64,000 nt of DNA from Gordonia polyisoprenivorans NBRC 16320 = JCM 10675 (GCF_000241325.1 NZ_BAEI01000006.1:82777-146776), one strand, 5' to 3'. Shown: positions 51,860 through 63,793, numbered from the stretch's first letter. Notes: generated from the letters alone by a model not told the origin. Numbers and translations: made by a program.

Positions 51860-53158
51860 ATGAGGAGACCGACAGGACGGGCGCGACGCGGTGCGGTTGC
51901 GATCGTGGTGGCCGCGGTGCTGGCGACAGCCGGTGTTGGTGTCGTGCAAGCACATCCGTCGGATCGCGGCCCCGGCGTCGGGGCGCATTGGGTGGCCGGC
52001 TGGATGGCGGCGCCGAGTAATCGCGGCGACATCTCGCTGGAGAACCCGATTCCCTCGGCGCCTGCCGACCACACGTTGCGCGTGATGACGACGCCGCACC
52101 TGTCGGGATCGGTCGCACGGGTACGCCTGACGAACCGGTTCGGGGCCAAGCCGATCCGTATCGGCGGCGTCACCGTGTCACGCCGTGTCCGCGGTGCGCA
52201 GGTCGCGAGGATCGTGCCGGTGACCTTCGGCGGCCGCGACTCGGTGTCGATCGCACCGGGTGCCGACGTCGCCAGCGACCCGGTCGACGTCGACGTCACG
52301 GCGTGGCGGTCGCTGGCGGTGTCGGTGTTCCTCCCCGACGCGACCGTGCCCACCGTCCACTACGTCGGTAACGCCACGAGCTTCGCGACCGTCGCCGGCA
52401 GCGGCGACCACAGCCGCGACACCTCCGGCGCTGCGTTCACCGTCCCCACCGACCAGGTACCGCTCGTCAGCGGAATCGACGTTGCTGCACCGACTTCGGT
52501 GACCGGTGTCGTCGCCGTCGGAGACTCGATCACCGACGGATTCATGGCAGCCCAGTACCTGGGTCTCACCGAGGATCGGTCGATGATCGATACCAACGTG
52601 CGCTACCCGGACTTCTTGCAACGACGTCTCGATCGGGCGGGAATCGACCGGCCGGTCCTCAACGCGGGGATCAGTGGCAATCGCGTGACCCTGGGGCCGG
52701 CGATCTTCGCCTACGGTCCGTCGCTGATGGACCGGGCGGCGGACGACGTCATCGGGGTCCCGGGCGTCCGCGACGTCATCCTGCTCGAAGGCATCAACGA
52801 TCTCGGGATTCCGCCGGGTACCGATGCGGCCACGGTGATCGACGGACTACGCAAGGTCATCCTGCGGCTTCATGCGGCAGGCCTTCGCGTCCACCTCGGA
52901 ACCCTCCTGCCCGCGGCAACCTCGCTGTCCGACGGGTGGAGCACGCCGGCGGCCAATGGGCAACGGCTCGTGGTGAATGCGTGGATTCGCCGACAACACC
53001 TGTCCGACAGTGTCATCGACTTCGAGTCCGCGATGCGCGATCCGCATGATCCACACGGCTTGAACCCGCGGCTGAGTGGGCCGGACCTGCTGCACCCGAA
53101 TGCCGCCGGCTACTCGACGATGGCCGCACAGGTCGATCTGGCCACGCTGGCGTCCTGA
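51860..53158 (+). CDS. secreted SGNH/GDSL hydrolase
   Basis: Esterase-type enzyme of 432 residues with an Arg-rich signal peptide (RRGAVAIVVAAVLATAGVGVVQA). SGNH blocks are complete: GDSITDG (Ser), NAGISGNR (Gly), EGINDLG (Asn) and DLLHPNAAG (Asp-His). A jelly-roll-like N-terminal domain (about residues 40-210) precedes the catalytic domain. ATG 51860 has ggggaggga upstream. Confidence 0.88.
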   Translation: MRRPTGRARRGAVAIVVAAVLATAGVGVVQAHPSDRGPGVGAHWVAGWMAAPSNRGDISLENPIPSAPADHTLRVMTTPHLSGSVARVRLTNRFGAKPIRIGGVTVSRRVRGAQVARIVPVTFGGRDSVSIAPGADVASDPVDVDVTAWRSLAVSVFLPDATVPTVHYVGNATSFATVAGSGDHSRDTSGAAFTVPTDQVPLVSGIDVAAPTSVTGVVAVGDSITDGFMAAQYLGLTEDRSMIDTNVRYPDFLQRRLDRAGIDRPVLNAGISGNRVTLGPAIFAYGPSLMDRAADDVIGVPGVRDVILLEGINDLGIPPGTDAATVIDGLRKVILRLHAAGLRVHLGTLLPAATSLSDGWSTPAANGQRLVVNAWIRRQHLSDSVIDFESAMRDPHDPHGLNPRLSGPDLLHPNAAGYSTMAAQVDLATLAS

Positions 53159-53305
53159 TCGTGATGATCGAATGATCGATGTGTGAGACGGATGTGCATT
53201 CCGGACCTCCTCGCTTCGCCCGGTGGTGCCGTCGGCGACGGGCGTTGCCGTGATGGCCGACGATGCATGCGACTCCGTGGTCTGCGATGCGGGTGATCGA
53301 CCCCG

Positions 53306-53725
53306 TCACCCGTCGCCACAGGGCAGCCCGGTGCCGTCGGTGCCGAAGCCCGCGATCAGGTGCGAGGGGATGTCGAGCACCGAGGCCAGCGACGCCGCGA
53401 ACATCACGGCACCGACGATCACCAGCAGAATCGCGAGGGGCACCCATGCCGCACGCACCTGGATGCCACACACCGCCACCTTGAGGACGAGTGCGCCGCC
53501 GGCGAGCACGCCGAGCGCGGCCGCACAGGTGGCCGCCCATGAGATGGGACGCAGGTCCGGCAGCGCAGCGACCGGATGACACCTGATCGCGAGCATGTGC
53601 GCGTTCCAGTCGTTCTCGAGCTGCACACGATGAAACTGGCAGAGCATCGACCCCAGAACCCCGGCCGCAGCCAGGGCGACCATGGCCGGCCCCCACGGTG
53701 AGCCGGTCTGATCAGAGCGCATCAT
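53306..53725 (-). CDS. small membrane protein, unknown function
   Basis: Protein of 139 residues with about three hydrophobic helices (AMVALAAAGVLGSML; AATCAAALGVLAGGALVL; WVPLAILLVIVGAVMFAASL). No family was recognised. It converges with the SGNH hydrolase gene. A second start codon follows the first (MM), so the start is 53725 or 53722. Confidence 0.6.
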   Translation of the reverse strand: MMRSDQTGSPWGPAMVALAAAGVLGSMLCQFHRVQLENDWNAHMLAIRCHPVAALPDLRPISWAATCAAALGVLAGGALVLKVAVCGIQVRAAWVPLAILLVIVGAVMFAASLASVLDIPSHLIAGFGTDGTGLPCGDG

Positions 53726-54161
53726 GGCTACGGTTCTAATGCCGCGGCCCCCGACGGCGGGTGACGCGTCGTTCGCGCAGCTGACGACGCGGTTGTTGCA
53801 GGTCGGGTGGCATCAGGGGCCGATTTGAATCCACCCCCCGCCCTGGTGCATACTTGTCGGGTTGCCTGGACGGCAGGTTGCGGGATTTTCCGCGGCTTCG
53901 CTCAGGTGAATGACTCCCAGGCCCGGAAATCGGGGACTGGGCGTGTAACGCGTGCCCCGGTCTCGGTTCACGGACTCGACACGCCCGACCGCGGGTGCCG
54001 GAGCAAATCGGTTCGTCTGATGGGCGAGCCAACGTACAACGACAGATGAACAGCGTCGATCCCGACTCTCACGCGGTGATCTATGTGCCCGCCGGCGGCT
54101 AGTGCCGGCCCAGGTGCGCGGTGTTCGTCTGTCGAGAACAACTGACGGAAGAGGACACAGC
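53726..54161 (+). promoter_or_regulatory. S10 operon upstream region with candidate promoter
   Basis: This 436-base gene-free region precedes rpsJ. A candidate promoter is TTGAAT (53825-53830) and CATACT (53849-53854) with an 18-bp spacer, leaving a leader of about 300 bases. No known ribosomal-protein leader structure was recognised by eye. Confidence 0.45.
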
Positions 54162-54467
54162 GTGGCGGGACAGAAGATCCGCATCAGGCTCAAGGCCTAT
54201 GACCACGAGGCGATCGACGCTTCGGCGCGCAAGATCGTGGAAACCGTGACCCGTACCGGGGCACGCGTGGTCGGCCCGGTGCCGTTGCCCACCGAGAAGA
54301 ACGTGTACTGCGTCATCCGTTCGCCGCACAAGTACAAGGACAGCCGCGAACACTTCGAGATGCGTACCCACAAGCGACTCATCGACATCCTCGACCCGAC
54401 GCCGAAGACGGTCGACGCGCTCATGCGCATCGACCTGCCGGCCAGCGTCGACGTCAACATCCAGTAG
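54162..54467 (+). CDS. rpsJ: 30S ribosomal protein S10
   Basis: Complete 101-residue S10 ([15 protein letters not shown]... [11 protein letters not shown]), part of the 30S head and of NusB-S10 antitermination. It starts at GTG 54162 after ggaagagga. It is the first gene of the operon; tuf and fus are not adjacent. Confidence 0.97.
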   Translation: MAGQKIRIRLKAYDHEAIDASARKIVETVTRTGARVVGPVPLPTEKNVYCVIRSPHKYKDSREHFEMRTHKRLIDILDPTPKTVDALMRIDLPASVDVNIQ

Positions 54468-54484
54468 GGCGGGGGCGAAGAATC

Positions 54485-55144
54485 ATGAGCAACCAGAGTT
54501 CAACCAAGGGCATCCTGGGCACCAAGCTCGGCATGACCCAGGTATTCGACGAGAACAACCGCGTCGTCCCGGTCACCGTCATCGCGGCGGGCCCGAACGT
54601 CGTGACCCAGCTGCGCACCGCGGAGCGCGACGGCTACACCGCCGTGCAGGTCGCCTACGGCGCCATCGATCCGCGCAAGGTCACCAAGCCGGTCGCCGGT
54701 CAGTTCAGCAAGGCCGGGGTCACCCCGCGCCGGCACCTGGCCGAGATCCGCGTGGCCGATGTCAGCGAGCTCGAGGTCGGTCAGGAATTGACCGCCGAGA
54801 TCTTCGCCGACGGTGCGCTGGTGGACGTCACCGGCACCTCCAAGGGCAAGGGCTTCGCCGGTCCGATGAAGCGTCACGGCTTCTCCGGTCTGGGCGCCAG
54901 CCACGGTGCGCACCGCGTGCACCGCGCGCCGGGTTCCATCGGTGGCTGCGCCACCCCGGGCCGCGTGTTCAAGGGCATGCGGATGGCCGGACGTATGGGT
55001 AACGACAAGGTGACCACGCAGAACCTCACCGTCCACAAGGTGGACGCCGAGGCCGGCCTGCTGCTGATCAAGGGAGCGATCCCGGGTCGTCGGGGCGGCA
55101 TCGTGGTGGTTCGCGACGCAGTGAAGGGTGGTGCTGACAAGTGA
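54485..55144 (+). CDS. rplC: 50S ribosomal protein L3
   Basis: Complete 219-residue L3, an early assembly protein of the 50S subunit. [33 protein letters not shown] and [14 protein letters not shown] are typical. Its stop overlaps the start of rplD. Confidence 0.97.
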   Translation: MSNQSSTKGILGTKLGMTQVFDENNRVVPVTVIAAGPNVVTQLRTAERDGYTAVQVAYGAIDPRKVTKPVAGQFSKAGVTPRRHLAEIRVADVSELEVGQELTAEIFADGALVDVTGTSKGKGFAGPMKRHGFSGLGASHGAHRVHRAPGSIGGCATPGRVFKGMRMAGRMGNDKVTTQNLTVHKVDAEAGLLLIKGAIPGRRGGIVVVRDAVKGGADK

Positions 55145-55812
55145 GCGCCGAAACCACAGTCAAATTGACGCTGGACGTCCGCAACGCCGACGGCACGACC
55201 AACGGCACCGTTGATCTGCCCGCCGAACTGTTCGACGCGCCTGCCAACATCGCGCTGATGCACCAGGTCGTGGTGGCCCAGCAGGCCGCCGCGCGCCAGG
55301 GCACGCACGCCACCAAGACCCGCGGCGAGGTTCGCGGCGGTGGCGCCAAGCCGTACCGGCAGAAGGGCACCGGTCGCGCCCGTCAGGGTTCGACCCGCGC
55401 ACCGCAGTTCGCCGGTGGTGGCACCGTGCACGGTCCGCAGCCGCGTGACTACAGCCAGCGCACCCCGAAGAAGATGAAGGCGGCCGCCCTGCGCGGCGCG
55501 CTGAGCGATCGGGCTCGCAACGAGCGCATCCATGTGATCACCGAGCTGGTTCCCGGTCAGGTCCCCTCGACCAAGACCGCGCGTCAGTTCCTCGAGAGCC
55601 TGAGCGATCGTCGCAAGTTCCTGGTGGTGCTGGGCCGTGAGGACCTCACCGCATGGAAGAGCGTCGCGAACCTGCAGAACGTGCTGCCGATCTCGGCCGA
55701 TCAGCTCAACACCTACGACGTCCTCGACGCCGATGAGGTGGTGTTCAGCGTGGAGACGCTCAACGCGTACATCGCTGCCAACGGATCCAAGACCGACCAG
55801 AAGGAGGCGTGA
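55141..55812 (+). CDS. rplD: 50S ribosomal protein L4
   Basis: Complete 223-residue L4, which lines the peptide exit tunnel. The tunnel loop is [22 protein letters not shown] 55141 overlaps the rplC stop. In other bacteria L4 represses this operon; no such site was seen here. Confidence 0.97.
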   Translation: MSAETTVKLTLDVRNADGTTNGTVDLPAELFDAPANIALMHQVVVAQQAAARQGTHATKTRGEVRGGGAKPYRQKGTGRARQGSTRAPQFAGGGTVHGPQPRDYSQRTPKKMKAAALRGALSDRARNERIHVITELVPGQVPSTKTARQFLESLSDRRKFLVVLGREDLTAWKSVANLQNVLPISADQLNTYDVLDADEVVFSVETLNAYIAANGSKTDQKEA

Positions 55813-55814
55813 GC

Positions 55815-56120
55815 ATGGCTATCCAGGCCAACCCGCGCGACATCATCCTGGCGCCGGTGATCTCGGAGAAGTCCTACGGGCTCATGGAGGAGAACGTGTA
55901 CACCTTCCTGGTGCACCCGGACTCCAACAAGACGCAGATCAAGATCGCCGTCGAGCAGATCTTCGACGTGACCGTCGACAGCGTCAACACCGCGAACCGG
56001 CAGGGCAAGCGCAAGCGGACCCGCTTCGGCTACGGCCAGCGCCGCTCCACCAAGCGCGCGTTCGTGACGCTGACCGCCGACAGCAAGCCCATCGAGATCT
56101 TCGGAGGCTCGGTCAGCTGA
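55815..56120 (+). CDS. rplW: 50S ribosomal protein L23
   Basis: Complete 101-residue L23, the docking site for trigger factor and SRP at the tunnel exit. aaggagg at 55801-55807 places the start at ATG 55815 rather than GTG 55809. Confidence 0.96.
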   Translation: MAIQANPRDIILAPVISEKSYGLMEENVYTFLVHPDSNKTQIKIAVEQIFDVTVDSVNTANRQGKRKRTRFGYGQRRSTKRAFVTLTADSKPIEIFGGSVS

Positions 56121-56150
56121 CCGGGACTCTTGGAATAGAGGGACTTTCAC

Positions 56151-56987
56151 ATGGCTATTCGTAAATACAAGCCGACGACACCCGGTCGTCGCGGGTCGTC
56201 CGGCTCGGATTTCGCCGAGATCACCCGTGACCATCCGGAGAAGTCGTTGGTCCGCCCGCTCCACGGACGCGGCGGTCGTAACGCGCACGGTCGCATCACC
56301 ACTCGTCACAAGGGTGGCGGTCACAAGCGTGCCTACCGTCTGATCGACTTCCGTCGTAACGACAAGGACGGCGTCAACGCCAAGGTCGCACACATCGAGT
56401 ACGACCCGAACCGCACCGCGCGGATTGCGTTGCTGCACTACGTCGACGGCGAGAAGCGCTACATCATCGCGCCCAAGAACCTCAAGCAGGGCGACGTGGT
56501 GGAAAGCGGTCCGACCGCCGACATCAAGCCCGGCAACAATCTGCCGTTGCGCAACATCCCGACCGGTACCCAGGTGCACGCCGTCGAGCTGCGCCCGGGT
56601 GGCGGCGCGAAGATGGCCCGCTCGGCCGGTGCGTCGATCCAGCTGCTCGGCAAGGAGGGCGCTTACGCGACCCTGCGTATGCCGTCCGGTGAGATCCGTC
56701 GCGTCGACGTGCGCTGCCGCGCCACCGTCGGCGAGGTCGGCAACGCCGAGCAGAGCAACATCAACTGGGGCAAGGCCGGCCGCATGCGGTGGAAGGGCAA
56801 GCGCCCGACCGTCCGTGGTGTGGTCATGAACCCGGTCGACCACCCGCACGGTGGTGGCGAGGGCAAGACCTCCGGTGGTCGTCACCCGGTCAGCCCGTGG
56901 GGTCAGCCGGAAGGCCGCACCCGCAAGAACAAGGCGAGCGACAAGCTCATCGTCCGTCGCCGTCGTACCGGCAAGAACAAGCGATAA
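56151..56987 (+). CDS. rplB: 50S ribosomal protein L2
   Basis: Complete 278-residue L2, needed for subunit association and the peptidyl transferase centre. [15 protein letters not shown] carries the conserved His. The C-terminus is basic. Confidence 0.98.
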   Translation: MAIRKYKPTTPGRRGSSGSDFAEITRDHPEKSLVRPLHGRGGRNAHGRITTRHKGGGHKRAYRLIDFRRNDKDGVNAKVAHIEYDPNRTARIALLHYVDGEKRYIIAPKNLKQGDVVESGPTADIKPGNNLPLRNIPTGTQVHAVELRPGGGAKMARSAGASIQLLGKEGAYATLRMPSGEIRRVDVRCRATVGEVGNAEQSNINWGKAGRMRWKGKRPTVRGVVMNPVDHPHGGGEGKTSGGRHPVSPWGQPEGRTRKNKASDKLIVRRRRTGKNKR

Positions 56988-57007
56988 GCACAGGAGGGAG
57001 TTAGAGA

Positions 57008-57288
57008 ATGCCACGCAGCCTCAAGAAGGGCCCGTTCGTCGACGACCACCTGCTTGCCAAGGTCGACGCACAGAACGAGAAGGGCACCAAGCAGGTCATC
57101 AAGACCTGGTCGCGCCGTTCGACCATCATCCCCGACTTCATCGGACACACCTTCGCCGTCCACGACGGTCGCAAGCATGTCCCGGTGTTCGTCTCGGACA
57201 ACATGGTCGGGCACAAGTTGGGCGAGTTCGCCCCCACCCGTACCTTCAAGGGTCACATCAAGGATGACCGGAAAGCGAAGCGCCGGTA

Positions 57289-57289
<1 letters not shown>
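57008..57289 (+). CDS. rpsS: 30S ribosomal protein S19
   Basis: Complete 93-residue S19 ([14 protein letters not shown]...), which with S13 contacts tRNA in the 30S head. An aggaggg site precedes it. The stop overlaps the next ATG (TAATG). Confidence 0.97.
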
Positions 57290-58511
<1,222 letters not shown>

Positions 58512-58514
58512 GCA

Positions 58515-58930
<416 letters not shown>

Positions 58931-58931
<1 letters not shown>

Positions 58932-59164
58932 TGGGACTCGGAGTTGCCGCAGCCGAGCTGCGTGACCTCAGTGACACCGATCTGGTCGACCGCTTGAAAG
59001 AGTCGAAGGAAGAGCTCTTCAACCTTCGGTTCCAGATGGCCACCGGTCAGCTCGACAACAACCGGCGTCTGCGGACGGTGCGTCGCGAGATCGCGCGCAT
59101 CTACACCGTGATGCGGGAGCGCGAGCTCGGTCTGGCGTCGGGACCGGATGGTGATGACGCATGA
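58931..59164 (+). CDS. rpmC: 50S ribosomal protein L29
   Basis: Complete 77-residue L29, a two-helix protein near the tunnel exit ([20 protein letters not shown]). ATG 58931 overlaps the rplP stop; the stop overlaps rpsQ. Confidence 0.96.
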
Positions 59165-59463
59165 GTGAGGACCAGAAGGTGACCGAAACGCAAGAAGCAT
59201 CGGCGACCGCCGAGCGTAACCGCCGCAAGGAGCGGATCGGCTACGTCGTCAGCGACAAGATGCAGAAGACCATCGTGGTCGAGCTGGAAGACCGTAAGCG
59301 TCACGCGCTGTACGGCAAGATCATCCGGACCACGAGCAAGGTCAAGGCCCACGACGAGAACGGCGATGCCGGCGTCGGCGACCGTGTGCGGATCATGGAG
59401 ACCCGCCCGCTGTCGGCGACCAAGCACTGGCGACTCGTCGAGGTGCTGGAGAAGGCCAAGTAA
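59161..59463 (+). CDS. rpsQ: 30S ribosomal protein S17
   Basis: Complete 100-residue S17, a primary 16S rRNA binder ([20 protein letters not shown]). It is the last gene of this operon; rplN does not follow, so the spc operon is elsewhere. Confidence 0.97.
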   Translation: MSEDQKVTETQEASATAERNRRKERIGYVVSDKMQKTIVVELEDRKRHALYGKIIRTTSKVKAHDENGDAGVGDRVRIMETRPLSATKHWRLVEVLEKAK

Positions 59464-59489
59464 GGCGTTCTCCCAACAGGATTGACGCG

Positions 59490-59525
59490 AAGCGGCCCGT
59501 TCCCTCAGGGGAGCGGGCCGCTTCG
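59490..59525. terminator. terminator of the S10 operon
   Basis: The 16-bp stem gaagcggcccgttccc / gggagcgggccgcttc (one mismatch) has a short loop and is followed by T-containing sequence. It lies between rpsQ and the convergent PP-loop gene and can serve both. Confidence 0.85.
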
Positions 59526-59546
59526 TCGTCTTCGTATTCGCAAGTG

Positions 59547-60668
59547 CTATCGGCGCTGGGGAAAGTACTGAAGTACGGGGCCGCGACGGATCGCGGTGCG
59601 GATGGCCCGTTCGAGTCCGGGATCGTCGATGCTCCCGGCGCGAAGCTCGTCGAGTACCTGTCGGAGGTGGAATCGTTCGCCCGAAGCGGCGTGGATGCGC
59701 CTCACGTGATCGGCGCGAGGTCGGTCCGGCAGAGTCGTGCAATTCCCGCCGGCCACGAGCAACTCGAGCATGGTGCGCAGACATTTCGAGCAACGACCAC
59801 AGTTGAACCGTCCGTCGCGGTTCTCCCAGCACACGCGGAGATTCTTCATTGCGGTGGCCGACTGGCTGATCCTCCTGACCTTCTCGAGTCTGGTGACGTC
59901 GATGGAGTCGTGCTCGAGTGTCACCGCAGAACTCGACCACAGAGGGTCGAGTTCGGGATGCGAGCCCCACCGGTGGATACAGCCGGTGGAGTACGACGAC
60001 GGGACGATGACCGTGCCGAGCACCGGCGAGAGCGCGGTGGCCACATGGGCGAGGGCGGGCCCGTGGAATATCCACCCCCACGGCACCCGGGCGACGTCAC
60101 CGAACGCGCTCCGCAGGGTGGTGCGCACCTCTATGAGAGGTTTGCCGAGTTCGGCTGCCGCTGATCGCGCCGAATCCAGCGCCAGCGTTGCCAACTCCTC
60201 GTCGTCCATGATGTCGAAGCCCAAGACGAAGACGAGGTGGGTGAGTCGGTCCAGGTGGGTGAGGGCGGAATAGAAGCTGTCGACACCTCCGCTGAAAAAG
60301 CACCCGACGCCATCCGCGCGGGGCGTGGTCGGCCCGTGGCGGACGTGAATGTCGGCAGGTGCGAGGTGCCGTGGATACCACTCGGCGAGTACTCGCTGGG
60401 CTCTGCCCGCGTTCTCAAGGGCCACAGGATCGACCGCACCCTCGATGGTGAGATCGGCGGACAGCCACATCGCCGTCGGAATAGTCGGCGCCAGCCACGG
60501 CGTCGCCGAGCTGTCCAACGGGTGCGAGGACTCGGTGGCGACGGCCATCGTTGTGCCGTCGGGAGCCTGGATCGTTGCGGAGATGCGTTCTGCGGACGAC
60601 GCCTCGGCACGGACCACAAGTTGAGGTTTGGCGCGGGTACCCCAGAGACGTCTCGCGACCCGAGTCAC
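59547..60668 (-). CDS. QueC-like PP-loop ATPase domain protein
   Basis: Protein of 373 residues. The ATP-pyrophosphatase loop FFSGGVDSFYS and a late CGRCSKC motif (possible zinc site) recall 7-cyano-7-deazaguanine synthase (QueC), but the protein is much longer than QueC, with an extra N-terminal domain of about 120 residues. GTG 60668 overlaps the stop of the pyruvyl transferase gene, so they are co-translated. It may activate a carboxylate or amide for an envelope glycan or a small molecule; the substrate is unknown. Confidence 0.7.
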   Translation of the reverse strand: MTRVARRLWGTRAKPQLVVRAEASSAERISATIQAPDGTTMAVATESSHPLDSSATPWLAPTIPTAMWLSADLTIEGAVDPVALENAGRAQRVLAEWYPRHLAPADIHVRHGPTTPRADGVGCFFSGGVDSFYSALTHLDRLTHLVFVLGFDIMDDEELATLALDSARSAAAELGKPLIEVRTTLRSAFGDVARVPWGWIFHGPALAHVATALSPVLGTVIVPSSYSTGCIHRWGSHPELDPLWSSSAVTLEHDSIDVTRLEKVRRISQSATAMKNLRVCWENRDGRFNCGRCSKCLRTMLELLVAGGNCTTLPDRPRADHVRRIHAASGERFHLRQVLDELRAGSIDDPGLERAIRTAIRRGPVLQYFPQRR

Positions 60669-61684
60669 AACGTGGAAGCCATCGATTTGGCGACGTCATA
60701 GCCTTCGTGGAAGTCGCGGGCAAGGGCAACGTGAGCGAAGGTGGCCAGGTAATCGCGGAACGCCGCCGACAACTTGCTGTTGGCGTTGTCCACCATGACG
60801 ACCGGCTTCTCGAGCAGAACACCGAGGACTGCACCGTGGAGTCGGTCGGTGAGGACGACACGACCGCGTGAGAGGGCATCGACTGCCGAGTGCACGATCA
60901 GTTCGGACTGGCGGTCGAAGGCTCGTTTGGCCCATCGGTGGATCCGACGCCGGAACACCGGAACCATACTCAGACTCACTATCGCAAGCGACTGCGGCCA
61001 CCATTTGAGGTCGTATCCGAACCACTCCATACGCCAGTCATGGGTGAACGCCTCATCGATCAAGCTCTGCGGGATGTCGTCGACGGAGAACGCCGACTCG
61101 TCGTCAGTCCGTTTGAGGAAGACAACGTCGTGGTCGGGTTCGCGGGCGGGGTCGATGCGCCCGGTTCCGAGGGCGGTATCCGGGCAATAGCGGACCTGGT
61201 TCGCTGGAAAAAGTTCGGTGACTCGCTGTAGAGCGCTGCGATCGCGAATCAGCAAGGTGAGGTCGGGATGTTCGCCGTACACCTGCTGGGTGTGGGTCAA
61301 AGCGCTCTGATCGGTGTATTCGAACGTTTGCGGCAGACAGATGATCGGGCGATCACGATTCTCGCCGATCACCCGTTCCCGAAATGGCTGATAAATGGGG
61401 TACCTGTCACCGAAGTTGCCTCCACCATGAAGAAGGATCGGGCCCGTGGAGACGGCGGAAGCGAAAGCGCCTTTGTCGTAGGTGTTGAACGTTGCCGTGT
61501 AGGCGATCTCGCACCCCAGCCGCTGGAGATAGGCGAGTTCGCCTCGATAGATGAGGACGTCTCCGGCGTTGGCGTGGTTGGGGAAATCGAGGAGGGCGAC
61601 CGTGCTGCCAGCTGGAATCACCGTCCGGAGGATGTCGAGAGTTTCGGCCTGGATCGAAGAGATCGCGGACATGTCGGAAATCAT
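60665..61684 (-). CDS. polysaccharide pyruvyl transferase family protein
   Basis: Enzyme of about 339 residues. The family features are HGGGNFGDRYP near residue 80 and TDRLHGAVLGVLLEKPVVMVDN near the end (conserved Arg and His). It is expected to transfer pyruvate ketals, or act as a GT-like enzyme, on cell-surface sugars. The start is ATG 61684 or ATG 61672. It forms a coupled pair with the PP-loop protein. Confidence 0.83.
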   Translation of the reverse strand: MISDMSAISSIQAETLDILRTVIPAGSTVALLDFPNHANAGDVLIYRGELAYLQRLGCEIAYTATFNTYDKGAFASAVSTGPILLHGGGNFGDRYPIYQPFRERVIGENRDRPIICLPQTFEYTDQSALTHTQQVYGEHPDLTLLIRDRSALQRVTELFPANQVRYCPDTALGTGRIDPAREPDHDVVFLKRTDDESAFSVDDIPQSLIDEAFTHDWRMEWFGYDLKWWPQSLAIVSLSMVPVFRRRIHRWAKRAFDRQSELIVHSAVDALSRGRVVLTDRLHGAVLGVLLEKPVVMVDNANSKLSAAFRDYLATFAHVALARDFHEGYDVAKSMASTL

Positions 61685-61770
61685 AGCTTGGCGCGCAACG
61701 GGTGATTCGCGAAGTTGTGAAAGTGGATTCGAAGCGGACGGTGTCGTCGTGCTCTTGGAGTTCGACCTGA

Positions 61771-63177
61771 TCACGGACTGCTGGGGGCGAGGGCCGCGAT
61801 GAGGACACCGATATTCCACACGAGGCCGAGACCGGCCACGACGAGTCCGGCGATGGCCAGGCCGCGATTGTGCTGTGCAGGCGGCACGTCGGCGCGCGCC
61901 TTGGCGATCTTGAGGCTGGAGAGTCCGAAAAACACCGCCAGAGCAGCCGCGGCGAATCCGACGACGACCAAGCAGACGCCCGGGAACGACAGCACCGCGC
62001 AGATCATCGACCACAGGGCGTAACTCTTGGCTCTGGGGTCAGGTGGCGACGGGTATCCCGATAGTTGCCGATGTTGGTTCTGTGGACCGCCGTGTGCCTG
62101 ATATGACACGACCGGATTCGAGCGTTGCGCAGTTCCGTGCGTCGTGTACGGCGGCGGTGTCACGCCTGGCGAGATCGGGGGGAGTGAGGTCTGACCGGGT
62201 TGGGGCGCGCCACCTGAGGACGGACCGGGTTTCCCCAGTTCGACGGCAGGTTGTGGATACGAGGCCGGAGCACTCTGCGTGCGCTGATGACCGACGGTCG
62301 AGGGATCGGGCGGAGGTGCGACGGTGGGTGCGGCCGGATGTGCTGCGAGTGCTGCGGTGAGTTCGGTCGCGAATTCCGTGCAGGTCCGATACCGGTGGTT
62401 CGGATCCTTCTCGAGCGCACGGTGAAGGACCTGGTCGACGCGCGGAGACAGATCGCGTCGGCGGGTGGTGATCGCCGGTGGGATCTCGGTCAAGTGCTGA
62501 CGGATCAATGCCGCCGCATTCGTGTTCGCGAAAGGTGTTGAGCCACTGAGTAGCTGGTAAGCGGTGCAGGCGAGTGAGTACTGGTCGGCGCGCCCGTCGA
62601 GCTTCTCGGCGGCAAGCTGCTCGGGTGAGGAGTAGGCGAACGACCCGACTGTGAGGTTCGTGGCGGTCAGGCGGGTGTCGTCGAGGATGGGGCGCGCAAT
62701 GCCGAAGTCGGCGAGCAGGACGCGGCAGTTTCCGGACGGGCCGGCGGCGTCGGTGAGCAGGATGTTGGCGGGCTTGACGTCGCGGTGTAGCAGGTTCTGG
62801 GAGTGAGCGTGGTCGAGAGCGTCGGCGACCGCGGAGACGATGTGCACGACCTCGTCGGCCCGCAGACCACCCGGATGCGACGACAAGAGCGCGGCGGCAT
62901 CGAGGCCTTCGACGTATCGCATGGTGATCCAGAGCTGACCGTCGTGCTCGCCGCGGTCGTAGACGTCGACGACGTTCGGATGGTCGAGGCGTACCGCGAG
63001 ATCGGCTTCGCGGGTGAACCGACGTCGGAAGGCCTCGTCCGACGAGAGATTCGCCGGCAACACCTTGAGCGCGTCGAGGCGTGGCAGGCGCGGGTGTTGG
63101 GCCAGGTACACCTCGCCCATGCCGCCGGCGCCCAGTACCCGGACGATCCGATATCCCGCGAATTCTTGACCAACCAT
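61771..63177 (-). CDS. Ser/Thr protein kinase with DUF4190-like membrane tail
   Basis: Hanks-type kinase of 468 residues. Motifs: glycine loop LGAGGMGEVYLAQ, LKVL lysine, LHRDVKPANILL catalytic loop, DFGIA and SSPEQL. A Pro-rich linker (about 280-390) leads to a C-terminal region with two hydrophobic helices (ICAVLSFPGVCLVVVGFAAAALAVFFG; LAIAGLVVAGLGLVWNIGVL), DUF4190-like. There is no PASTA or other sensor domain. I preferred ATG 63177 to the in-frame GTG 63186. Confidence 0.88.
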   Translation of the reverse strand: MVGQEFAGYRIVRVLGAGGMGEVYLAQHPRLPRLDALKVLPANLSSDEAFRRRFTREADLAVRLDHPNVVDVYDRGEHDGQLWITMRYVEGLDAAALLSSHPGGLRADEVVHIVSAVADALDHAHSQNLLHRDVKPANILLTDAAGPSGNCRVLLADFGIARPILDDTRLTATNLTVGSFAYSSPEQLAAEKLDGRADQYSLACTAYQLLSGSTPFANTNAAALIRQHLTEIPPAITTRRRDLSPRVDQVLHRALEKDPNHRYRTCTEFATELTAALAAHPAAPTVAPPPDPSTVGHQRTQSAPASYPQPAVELGKPGPSSGGAPQPGQTSLPPISPGVTPPPYTTHGTAQRSNPVVSYQAHGGPQNQHRQLSGYPSPPDPRAKSYALWSMICAVLSFPGVCLVVVGFAAAALAVFFGLSSLKIAKARADVPPAQHNRGLAIAGLVVAGLGLVWNIGVLIAALAPSSP

Positions 63178-63250
63178 CAACGCCACGCCGTCAGTCTAGG
63201 GTGCGAGTCCGACATGTCCGATGGTCGCCGGCAGGGTCCGGATGCGACTC

Positions 63251-63281
63251 GGCCCGCCCGACGCAGAGCGTCGGACGGGCC
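63251..63281. terminator. hairpin between the GNAT and kinase genes
   Basis: A 14-bp stem with one mismatch (GGCCCGCCCGACGC / GCGTCGGACGGGCC) and loop AGA. It lies 156 bases past the GNAT stop on the minus strand. It is a plausible terminator without a clear T-tract. Confidence 0.45.
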
Positions 63282-63436
63282 GGTGATCGGTTGCGGTGCC
63301 ACGCCCGGAGAGGTGGCCGGCGGGTCTGCCCAACCGTCGCGGTGAGCGGTCGTCCACCCCCGCTCACAGGTTCAAGAGTAGGGGACTGCCGCGGGGACCG
63401 ACAGGGACTTAGGGCCCCACATCGGTGAAAAGTTGA

Positions 63437-63793
63437 TCAATTGATCTGACCTTGGAGCCAGTTGATCGTCTCCTCGCGCACCGGCCGGGTGTCGCCGTCG
63501 AACTCGTGGTGCTTCTTGAGGAACGCCGCGACCAGCGGGCACACGCCGACGATGACCTTGCCCTGCGCCCGCGTGTCATTGAGGGCCTGCTCGATCAGGA
63601 TGGTGGCCAGGCCGCGTCCACCGAACTTCTCGTCCACCTCGGTGTGGAAGAAGATGCGTTCGGTCGCTCCATCGTGGTCGCGTTCGCGGTAGGCGGTGAA
63701 GCCGGCGATCTGTTCATCGACGCTGATCTGGTACCGCTGCGTGTCGGCAACCTGGGAGACGTCTGCTTCTGTGCCGGTTTTGTCGAGGGTCAT
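63437..63793 (-). CDS. YjdJ-type GNAT N-acetyltransferase
   Basis: Small acetyltransferase-fold protein of 118 residues. GGRGLATILIEQAL is the acetyl-CoA loop and VCPLVAAFLKKHHEF the conserved end of the YjdJ/GNAT-like family. ATG 63793 was chosen because homology begins near it. The substrate is unknown. Confidence 0.85.
   Translation of the reverse strand: MTLDKTGTEADVSQVADTQRYQISVDEQIAGFTAYRERDHDGATERIFFHTEVDEKFGGRGLATILIEQALNDTRAQGKVIVGVCPLVAAFLKKHHEFDGDTRPVREETINWLQGQIN

Noticed and set aside
53726..54161. tRNA, riboswitch or small gene ahead of rpsJ
   Set aside because: No cloverleaf, conserved leader or credible coding frame was found by eye; only a candidate promoter could be proposed.
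59464..59546. Continuation of the ribosomal operon into rplN
   Set aside because: A strong terminator follows rpsQ and the next gene is on the other strand.
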